Shown in pieces: positions 1 through 4,388 of a stretch of 7,852 nt of DNA. The translations under genes and the position numbers were made by a program. The DNA lies in NCBI GenBank assembly GCA_018673255.1, contig JABHDC010000210.1, forward strand, positions 1 through 7,852, given 5' to 3'. A model generated the notes under the pieces. It was not told where the DNA came from. It was given only the letters and a program-made list of their open reading frames with translations, and ran no database searches. The first letter of the stretch is position 1, and each line of letters starts with the position of its first letter. This DNA is from Gemmatimonadota bacterium. GTDB lineage: Bacteria > Latescibacterota > UBA2968 > UBA8231.

Positions 1-188
1 CAGGCGCCGGCTTTGGTGGCTGTGCCGTCGCCCTCGTCGAGGCGGATGCAACACACGCGTTCTGCCAACAGGTCGAGGCCGAATACCGAGGGCGCTGCAG
101 CAACGAACCGCAGCTATACGTGTGTGAAGCCACCGATGGTGCCGCCGTCGTGACGAGTGGGCCAGTCGGTGTGGGTGGGCAGGGATGA
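1..188 (+). CDS. galK: Galactokinase, C-terminal end (partial)
   Basis: This is the last 61 codons of a gene that enters from the left edge; the reading frame starts at base 3 and the TGA stop is at 186-188. The fragment opens with GAGFGGCAVAL, the glycine-rich third motif of the GHMP kinase superfamily in the form typical of galactokinase. It ends with a short strand-rich tail. Galactokinase phosphorylates galactose to galactose-1-phosphate in the cytoplasm (Leloir pathway). The stop overlaps the start of the next gene as ATGA, so the two are probably co-translated. Only the C-terminal motif is visible, so another GHMP sugar kinase cannot be fully excluded. Confidence 0.75.
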   Translation, partial: GAGFGGCAVALVEADATHAFCQQVEAEYRGRCSNEPQLYVCEATDGAAVVTSGPVGVGGQG

Positions 189-1015
189 CGGACGAAGAGG
201 TCATCCACCTGCGGCCGAGCGAACAGGAGGCGCTGCCTGAGGATTTCCAACTGCGCGTGCAGCTGTGTGAGCAGTTGGCCAGCTTCGTTTCACCTCGACG
301 ACTGGAGCGGTTGGAGTTCGCACTGGCGCACCGCACTCGCTGGATCACCGTGGCTCTGGAGGACGTCTTCCAGACGCACAATGCCAGCGCCATCCTGCGC
401 AGTTGCGACTGCTTCGGTGTTCAGGATGTCCACGTCGTGGATGAACGCAACGAATACACCATCCATCGTCAGATCGCCCTGGGTGCAGCCCAGTGGCTGG
501 ATCTGTACCGGCATACCGGGGCCGACAGCGCCGAGGCGGTGGATCGCTGCTGCAAGTCGTTGAAGAGCAGCGGTTACCGGCTGGTGGCCACCACGCCCCA
601 CGAGGGGGCGACCGATCTGGATGACGTCGATGTGGGACGTGGCCCCATGGCCCTGCTCTTCGGCACCGAATACACGGGCCTGACCGAAGTGGCCATGGAT
701 CACGTAGACGAGGCGATCCGGATTCCCATCGTCGGCTTCACCGAATCCCTCAACGTGTCCGTGAGTGCCGCACTGATCCTGAAACAGCTGACCACGTCGT
801 TGCGCAATCGTGGCGATGTGGACGGCAGACTGAGCGAGTCTGAACAGGTCGACATTCGACTGGCGTGGCTGCGACGCAGTATGCGCCATGGTGAGGCGAT
901 CATTCGACGATTCCTCACCGACAACGGCGTCGAACCGGTCACGTCAGAGACTGGAGAGGTGGGTCCTCAGCAGATCGTGCCAGACGTAGACATCGACGAA
1001 GTCGCTGACATCTAA
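185..1015 (+). CDS. trmH: TrmH-type tRNA/rRNA 2'-O-ribose methyltransferase (SPOUT family)
   Basis: The 276-residue protein belongs to the SpoU/TrmH class, which methylates ribose 2'-OH groups using S-adenosylmethionine bound in a trefoil knot. Motif 1 is at about 62-82 (FQTHNASAILRSCDCFGV, with N66 and catalytic-type R72). Motif 2 is at 157-167 (LLFGTEYTGLT). Motif 3 is at 180-199 (IPIVGFTESLNVSVSAALIL), which contains the SLN cofactor loop. The order and wording closely match TrmH, which makes Gm18 in tRNA, and the length is close to that family. An N-terminal stretch of about 50 residues precedes the catalytic domain, and an Arg-rich helix at 225-243 could contact RNA. The start overlaps the preceding galactokinase stop by 4 bp. 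TrmH is the best guess; an rRNA-directed relative is possible. Confidence 0.88.
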   Translation: MTDEEVIHLRPSEQEALPEDFQLRVQLCEQLASFVSPRRLERLEFALAHRTRWITVALEDVFQTHNASAILRSCDCFGVQDVHVVDERNEYTIHRQIALGAAQWLDLYRHTGADSAEAVDRCCKSLKSSGYRLVATTPHEGATDLDDVDVGRGPMALLFGTEYTGLTEVAMDHVDEAIRIPIVGFTESLNVSVSAALILKQLTTSLRNRGDVDGRLSESEQVDIRLAWLRRSMRHGEAIIRRFLTDNGVEPVTSETGEVGPQQIVPDVDIDEVADI

Positions 1016-1031
1016 CCGAGAGAAGCGGGCC

Positions 1032-2114
1032 ATGAAGATCGAGCGTGTGGAATGGTGGCAGGTGAACCAGTTCGTCCACCAGGAAATGGTGAACAGCCCC
1101 GAATACAACGACACCCACGAGCAATGGGATCTGGTGCCGAAGTTCATCGTGCGCCTTACCACCGACGATGGGCAATACGGCGTCGGCGAGTCGGGCCGTG
1201 GACTTGGACTTGAGTCGGTGGAGTTGGGGGCGCGCCAGCTTATCGGACTCGATCCTCGAACAATCCCGGTGCGGAGGCTGCCAATGGAGGGTGCCGGCGG
1301 TGCCTACAGGGCCTACGAGACGGCTTTCCTCGATCTGTTGGGACGGATCCGTCAGATGCGCATGTGCGATCTGCTGGGCGGGGCTTGCCGTGAAGAAGTC
1401 GTAGGCAGCTACTGGGCTGGACTGCAGAATCCCACCCATTCCCTGGTTGCAGCCGCAGCCGCCCGGGATGGCGGCTACAGCTGTCTGAAGATCAAGATCA
1501 TGACCGGCATGGCTGTGATCGAGCGATTGCAGGGCATGCTGGAGATCGCCCCCGACCTGCATTTCATCGTCGATGCCATGTCGCGCTACGACTCTCTGGA
1601 TGAAATGCGTGAGCTGGCGAAACAGATGGCAGACCTCAATGTCGTATGCCTGGAAGATCCTCTGCCGAAGGACCGTTACGACTGGTACAAGATCCTGCGT
1701 GAGGAGACGCCCATCCCCATCGCTCTGCATCTGGGCACGACCGAGGCCATCCTGAAGGCTCTGAAGGCGGAAGCGGCCGACATCTTCAATTGCAGTCCCG
1801 GATCAGCGGTTGAGTTCGTCAGTATGGCCGATGTGGTGGGTGCAGCCGGCAAGACCTGCTGGCATGGCTCGGGTGCCGACCTGGGTATCCTCGACCTGTC
1901 CTACATCCACGCCTGTGCGGTTCCGGAGGCGGCCACGGTCCCTCACGACATTCTGTCGACGCCCCTGCATGTCGACGATTTCGTCGTCCAGATGCCGGCC
2001 CGGCAAGGTGAGCGGATCCAGGTGCCTCAGGCGCCGGGGATCGGTGCCGAACTGGATATGGATGCCGTCAAGGAATACGAGATCTCGAGCGGGGACGTGA
2101 CCGACCGAGGCTAA
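1032..2114 (+). CDS. Mandelate racemase/muconate lactonizing enzyme-type (enolase superfamily) protein
   Basis: The 360-residue protein has the layout of the enolase superfamily, whose members abstract a proton next to a carboxylate with help from Mg2+. After an N-terminal capping domain (about 1-120) come the K-x-K base pair K153/K155 (LKIKI), the first metal ligand D181 (FIVDAM) and the second, E208 (VCLEDPLP). An Asp/His pair of the mandelate racemase type is plausible at D250 (AADIFN) and H278 (CWHGSG). The usual third metal ligand is an Asp or Glu after the PIA strand. Here that segment reads PIALHLG, with His233-Leu234 at the expected place. Substrate is unknown; acid sugars or other hydroxy acids are typical. 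The gene starts 16 bp after trmH with a GAGAG ribosome site and is probably in the same transcript. Confidence 0.82.
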   Translation: MKIERVEWWQVNQFVHQEMVNSPEYNDTHEQWDLVPKFIVRLTTDDGQYGVGESGRGLGLESVELGARQLIGLDPRTIPVRRLPMEGAGGAYRAYETAFLDLLGRIRQMRMCDLLGGACREEVVGSYWAGLQNPTHSLVAAAAARDGGYSCLKIKIMTGMAVIERLQGMLEIAPDLHFIVDAMSRYDSLDEMRELAKQMADLNVVCLEDPLPKDRYDWYKILREETPIPIALHLGTTEAILKALKAEAADIFNCSPGSAVEFVSMADVVGAAGKTCWHGSGADLGILDLSYIHACAVPEAATVPHDILSTPLHVDDFVVQMPARQGERIQVPQAPGIGAELDMDAVKEYEISSGDVTDRG

Positions 2115-2117
2115 CAG

Positions 2118-2179
2118 GGTCTGACCTGTCACCGAGCAAAGGGGCGCGCAGCGCGCTGCCCTGGTGACATGTTAAGACC
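2118..2179 (+). terminator. Large GC-rich hairpin after the enolase-family gene
   Basis: Three nested complementary blocks lie just past the stop codon: GGTCT (2118-2122) with AGACC (2175-2179), TGTCACC (2127-2133) with GGTGACA (2163-2169), and an inner GGGCGCGC/GCGC-GCCC core around 2142-2161. This could end or stabilise the upstream transcript. No T-run follows, so it is not a classical intrinsic terminator. Its role is inferred from position only. Confidence 0.35.
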
Positions 2180-2197
2180 AGGTATCCGTGGCGAGAT

Positions 2198-2215
2198 CCG
2201 CCACCCGACTGGCGG
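2198..2215. promoter_or_regulatory. Palindromic upstream activator site for the HTH gene
   Basis: CCGCCA-N6-TGGCGG is a perfect 6+6 inverted repeat. A second inverted repeat, GTGGCG-N5-CGCCAC (2188-2204), overlaps its left half. It ends 86 bp before the sigma-54 element at 2302, in the range where enhancer-binding activators sit. Nearly the same palindrome, at nearly the same distance, is found before pspA (3032-3049). The identity of the binding protein is inferred. Confidence 0.6.
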
Positions 2216-2301
2216 TCACAGCCGTTTGTGTCGATGTCCTATTGTGGTTGATTAGATGTAACTGATTAAATTACAGTGTATTACGTGATCTCCATTATCT
2301 C

Positions 2302-2317
2302 CGGTACAGCCGTTGCT
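2302..2317 (+). promoter_or_regulatory. Sigma-54 promoter of the HTH gene
   Basis: CGGTACAGCCGTTGCT matches the sigma-54 consensus TGGYACRNNNNTTGCW at all fixed positions but the first. GG (2303-2304) and GC (2315-2316) are separated by exactly 10 bases. The predicted transcript start is near 2328. This leaves a leader of about 60 nt before the ATG at 2389 and argues against the GTG at 2332 as start. An AT-rich stretch (about 2248-2284) lies between activator site and promoter and could be bent by IHF. Confidence 0.65.
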
Positions 2318-2388
2318 ATGATCACCGTCAAGTGCTGAGGGTTGTGAGACCTTCCTTCTTTTACCCACAAGACGGGGATTGGGACGAG

Positions 2389-2568
2389 ATGAATCGCGGC
2401 TTTGATCAGGACACCATCGAACGGGTAGCCAGGGTATATCGCAGCAATGGTGATGCGTCCAGGGCGTTGGGCATCACACTGCGCAGTTTCAGCCGGTTGT
2501 GCATGAAATTCGGTATCGAGACACCTTATGCGAAGCGCCGGCGTCAGATCGCCACCAGTCGAGGCTGA
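2389..2568 (+). CDS. Stand-alone Fis/PspF-type helix-turn-helix DNA-binding protein
   Basis: The 59-residue product consists almost entirely of an HTH_8 (Fis-type) fold: helix 1 at about 7-19, then N20-G21-D22 leading into helix 2 (ASRALGIT, 23-30), and recognition helix 3 (LRSFSRLCMKFGI, 31-43), with a basic tail (KRRRQ). This is the DNA-binding domain normally found at the C-terminus of sigma-54 activators such as NtrC and PspF. No AAA+ domain precedes it: the open frame extends back only to a stop at 2263, and that stretch carries no activator motifs. An upstream in-frame GTG (2332) would add 19 residues but lies only about 4 nt after the predicted transcript start, so ATG 2389 is preferred. 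It may bind the palindromes before itself and pspA. Without an ATPase domain it cannot activate sigma-54 and may instead compete with the activator. Confidence 0.75.
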   Translation: MNRGFDQDTIERVARVYRSNGDASRALGITLRSFSRLCMKFGIETPYAKRRRQIATSRG

Positions 2569-2622
2569 TGAGGTTGATGTGAGTGATGGTTGAGACACAC
2601 GCCCCCCTGCCGTCACGGCCAT

Positions 2623-2638
2623 GAGACAGCGTTGTCTC
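2623..2638. repeat. Inverted repeat GAGACA-N4-TGTCTC
   Basis: This perfect 6+6 inverted repeat with a 4-base centre lies between the HTH gene and the small membrane protein gene. A further GAGACA copy is at 2592-2597. It could be a hairpin after the HTH gene (no T-run follows) or an operator about 54 bp upstream of the sigma-54-like element at 2692. The sequence differs from the palindromes at 2198 and 3032. Confidence 0.35.
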
Positions 2639-2691
2639 TGCTCCTGGCCGCTGGGGCCGGGGTCTCTCTGAGCGAGGGTCGGCGATTCAGG

Positions 2692-2707
2692 TGGCACCGG
2701 GTTTGAT
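2692..2707 (+). promoter_or_regulatory. Sigma-54-like promoter candidate before the small membrane protein gene
   Basis: TGGCACCGGGTTTGAT has a perfect -24 block (TGGCAC) and the right spacing. Its -12 block reads TTGAT instead of TTGCW, so one of the most conserved bases is missing. A start near 2718 would give a leader of about 30 nt. No copy of the YCGCCA-N6-TGGCGR palindrome was found at the expected upstream distance. This is therefore weaker than the other two sigma-54 calls. Confidence 0.38.
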
Positions 2708-2747
2708 GGGGTTGAACCTGGATTCCTGAGTCCAGGAGGGAGGTCCC

Positions 2748-2918
2748 ATGAATTCGTCGCGACCGGATCAGATGCGAAGAGAGGTGTCAGAGATGAGCGG
2801 CCTGTATCTGCTCGTCGTCATCCTTGTATTGGCAGGCGCGATCTTCGTGCACCTGGCTCCCCGCACCGATACCCCCGTTCGGGTGGAGTCGACCGTGAAG
2901 GAAATCGGGCCGCACTGA
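2748..2918 (+). CDS. Small single-span membrane protein (56 residues), unknown function
   Basis: The start ATG (2748) follows an exceptionally strong ribosome binding site, AGGAGGGAGG (2734-2743). The frame runs to TGA at 2916-2918. The protein has a short charged N-terminus (residues 1-17, with RREVSEM), one hydrophobic helix at about 18-36 (SGLYLLVVILVLAGAIFVHL), then a 20-residue hydrophilic tail. A second possible start is M16 (ATG at 2793), preceded by GAGGTG, giving a 41-residue form with almost no N-terminal extension. It stands alone between the HTH gene and the terminator at 2966. I do not recognise the family. Position and a possible sigma-54 promoter suggest membership in the same stress regulon, in the manner of the small Psp membrane proteins, but sequence similarity to them is not evident. 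Confidence 0.68.
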   Translation: MNSSRPDQMRREVSEMSGLYLLVVILVLAGAIFVHLAPRTDTPVRVESTVKEIGPH

Positions 2919-2965
2919 CAGCAGACGGACTGAACTGATAGCCGGCCCACCATATGAGCGATCTG

Positions 2966-2996
2966 AAGCCCGCAGGCACCCGCCTGTGGGCTTTTT
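2966..2996 (+). terminator. Intrinsic (Rho-independent) terminator
   Basis: The stem is AAGCCC-g-CAGGC (2966-2977), loop ACCC, then GCCTG-t-GGGCTT (2982-2993), running straight into a T-rich tract (2992-3002). The one G/T mismatch can form a wobble pair in RNA. It ends the transcript of the small membrane protein gene, so the pspA operon needs its own promoter. Confidence 0.9.
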
Positions 2997-3031
2997 CTGT
3001 TCTTGAGGCGAAAGCCAATGAACGGCGAGCA

Positions 3032-3049
3032 TCGCCAGTCAGATGGCGA
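3032..3049. promoter_or_regulatory. Palindromic upstream activator site for the pspA operon
   Basis: TCGCCA-N6-TGGCGA is a perfect 6+6 palindrome ending 87 bp before the sigma-54 element at 3137. It is overlapped on the left by GGCGA-GCA-TCGCC (3024-3036), and another GGCGA lies at 3007-3011, so several half-sites cluster here. The match in sequence and distance to the site at 2198-2215 supports a common regulator, expected to be a PspF-like activator. Confidence 0.65.
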
Positions 3050-3108
3050 GGGCGGCCACTTTTTCACCGATGCAGATGATGGGGCTACTGTCATAAGTGT
3101 ATAAAAAA

Positions 3109-3121
3109 CAACAGCATGATT
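3109..3121 (-). promoter_or_regulatory. ihf site: Possible IHF site between activator site and promoter
   Basis: On the minus strand AATCAT-GCTG-TTG matches the IHF consensus WATCAANNNNTTR at all but one fixed position. An A-tract (3103-3108) adjoins it, though on the less usual side. It lies about 42-54 bp upstream of the predicted start, where IHF bends DNA in enhancer-dependent promoters including E. coli pspA. Such short AT-rich matches arise easily by chance. Confidence 0.35.
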
Positions 3122-3136
3122 GCGTGGATGTGAAGG

Positions 3137-3152
3137 TGGTACGGGGCTTGCA
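3137..3152 (+). promoter_or_regulatory. Sigma-54 promoter of the pspA operon
   Basis: TGGTACGGGGCTTGCA fits the sigma-54 consensus TGGYACRNNNNTTGCW at every defined position, with GG (3138-3139) and GC (3150-3151) ten bases apart. Transcription should start near 3163. Sigma-54 control is what is known for psp operons in proteobacteria. No convincing sigma-70 promoter was seen beside it. Confidence 0.85.
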
Positions 3153-3162
3153 AGCAAGGGGC

Positions 3163-3272
3163 TGTCAGAACGGTCAGCGCCTGACCTTCCGACCCGGACC
3201 GCCCGTGCTGGCCACAAATTGGCAGCCGGCCTCAATAAGCAATGTCACGAAAGCCTCAGGAGGATGATTCCC
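3163..3272 (+). other. Predicted untranslated leader of the pspA transcript
   Basis: About 110 nt separate the predicted transcript start from the pspA ATG. Near the 5' end is a compact hairpin, GGTCAG-CGC-CTGACC (3172-3186), and the leader ends with AGGAGG (3258-3263). The hairpin may only stabilise the 5' end. No riboswitch class was recognised. Confidence 0.45.
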
Positions 3273-4010
3273 ATGATGAAGACCCTGGATCGTATCAGTC
3301 ATATCGTCCGCTCGAATGTCAACGAAGTGCTCGATCGTCTCGAAGATCCCGAGAAGATGGTCCGGCAGATGGTCCGCGATATGGAAGCAGCAGCGGATCG
3401 AGCCGTCGGTGCCGTGAGCGCCGCTGTGGCGGACCAGCGCCGGCTGGTGAAGGAGCAGGCGAGCACGCGTGAGCGGATCGAACAGATGCAGGCAAAGGCT
3501 GCTCGTGCGTTGGAACTGGGCGACGAGGAACTGGCGCGTCAGGCTCTGTCACGCAAGGTTGTATTGGTGGAGGCCCTGGCCGGCATAGAGCCCGCCCTGA
3601 ACGATAGTCAGAAGACGGTGGAGGAACTGCGGGGCAAGCTGACCATGTTGCGCGATGATCTGCGCGATGCACAACAGCGGCAGGGCGCCCTGATCGCACG
3701 TCTGCGCAGTGCTCGAAAGGCCGATGAGCGCCGTGGTGATCCGATCGCCGAGTCGGATCCGTACAAAGACGTGCAGAGCCTGGAACGGCGCCTGCAGGAG
3801 AAGAAGGGTGAATTCGAGCGCTTGCGTCAGCGTCTCGACCTGGCCGATGAGACCGACGCGGCCACACAAGAGGTCCGACGCGACATGTATGGTGATCCGG
3901 GTCTGGGCAAGGAACTCGACCAGCTTGAGATGCGTAAGAAAGTCGATGCCGAAATGGCCCAGTTGCGGGGCGAGGCACCGATCCGGGAGGAAGAGAGCAA
4001 TGCAAGCTGA
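3273..4010 (+). CDS. pspA: Phage shock protein A (PspA/IM30/Vipp1 family)
   Basis: The 245-residue protein is helical and highly charged throughout, as in the ESCRT-III-like PspA family that assembles on damaged inner membranes and limits proton leakage. An N-terminal amphipathic helix (MMKTLDRISHIVRSNVNEVL, 1-20) is followed by the typical LEDPEKMVRQMVRDME (23-38). A long hairpin follows, with the conserved GDEELARQALSRK at 83-95 and further coils to about 190. The length is normal for the family. ATG 3273 lies 9 nt after AGGAGG (3258-3263). An in-frame ATG at 3264 abuts that site, and the still longer frame from 3120 would span the promoter, so both are rejected. The last 11 bases overlap the next gene. 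No PspB or PspC gene is present, so its membrane partners here are probably the downstream products. Confidence 0.95.
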   Translation: MMKTLDRISHIVRSNVNEVLDRLEDPEKMVRQMVRDMEAAADRAVGAVSAAVADQRRLVKEQASTRERIEQMQAKAARALELGDEELARQALSRKVVLVEALAGIEPALNDSQKTVEELRGKLTMLRDDLRDAQQRQGALIARLRSARKADERRGDPIAESDPYKDVQSLERRLQEKKGEFERLRQRLDLADETDAATQEVRRDMYGDPGLGKELDQLEMRKKVDAEMAQLRGEAPIREEESNAS

Positions 4011-4359
4011 ACTCTCTCCCAAGTCACGTCTGGCCGCCGGCCTTCTGTGTTTCTTCCTCGGCTGGCTCGGTGTGCATCGCTTCTATGTTGGCAAGATTGG
4101 TACTGCCATCCTCATGGTCCTGACCGTCGGTGGTTTTGGCATCTGGGCCACGATCGACCTGATTATCATTCTCGTCGGTTCCTTCCGGGACGCCGAGGGA
4201 CGCCTTCTGCGTCGATGGGAAGAACCGGATGAGGAGCCGGCCCGTGTGGGTGAGTTGCAGGGCAGGATAGACCGAATCGATCATCAACTGACCGAATTGC
4301 AGGGCGTGCTCCTCGACATGAGTGACCAGGTCGATCGACGCACCGGGCACCTCGTATAA
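4000..4359 (+). CDS. TM2-domain membrane protein with C-terminal coil
   Basis: The 119-residue protein has a classic TM2 domain: first span at about 9-27 ending in GWLGVHRFYVGK (21-32), then a second span (33-60) with the GGFGIWATIDLI signature. Both termini should be cytoplasmic. A charged linker (62-84) leads to an amphipathic coil (RIDRIDHQLTELQGVLLDM, 89-107). This coil strongly resembles the C-terminus of the next gene product (RIERIEQRLTDTQDVMLAL). The ATG overlaps the end of pspA by 11 bp and has its own site GGGAGGAAGAG. Coupling to pspA and the exposed coil suggest a membrane anchor or partner for PspA, comparable in role to PspB/PspC. That role is inferred; TM2 domains have no single known function. 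Confidence 0.88.
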   Translation: MQAELSPKSRLAAGLLCFFLGWLGVHRFYVGKIGTAILMVLTVGGFGIWATIDLIIILVGSFRDAEGRLLRRWEEPDEEPARVGELQGRIDRIDHQLTELQGVLLDMSDQVDRRTGHLV

Positions 4360-4360
4360 T
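4355..4360 (+). promoter_or_regulatory. Possible sigma-70 -10 element inside the operon
   Basis: A perfect TATAAT overlaps the TM2 gene's stop codon, 28 bp before the next ATG. The bases 16-18 bp upstream (around 4331-4338) match TTGACA poorly and there is no TGn extension. This could give weak constitutive expression of the downstream genes or be chance. Confidence 0.22.
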
Positions 4361-4388
4361 ACCGACCCACCTCTACAGAGGCCTGATC

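Noticed and set aside
939..1730. 263-residue minus-strand open frame opposite trmH and the enolase-family gene
   Set aside because: It is a codon-shadow of the + strand genes, rich in His/Gln/Arg, with no motif. The + strand proteins have clear family signatures.
2311..2322. Extended -10 sigma-70 promoter TTGCTATGAT before the HTH gene
   Set aside because: It is a fair match but shares its bases with the better-supported sigma-54 element (TTGC of the -12 block), and its -35 region is poor. Dual use is possible but not supported.
2266..2388. Remnant of a PspF AAA+ domain upstream of the HTH gene
   Set aside because: The in-frame stretch from the stop at 2263 was read through and shows no activator motifs. 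It is AT-rich and holds the promoter.
3100..3105. TATAAA as a sigma-70 -10 box for pspA
   Set aside because: No acceptable -35 sequence lies 16-18 bp upstream. The run fits better as the AT-rich bend between activator site and sigma-54 promoter.
3120..3272. N-terminal extension of PspA by 51 residues (start at 3120)
   Set aside because: It would run across the sigma-54 promoter and predicted transcript start. The added residues do not resemble the family, whose N-terminus begins at MMKTLDRI, and a good ribosome site sits just before ATG 3273.
3709..3999. Long form of the TM2 protein starting inside pspA
   Set aside because: The extra 97 residues are the pspA gene read in another frame, with Arg/Ser-rich nonsense composition. 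The TM2 domain starts right after ATG 4000, which has its own ribosome site.
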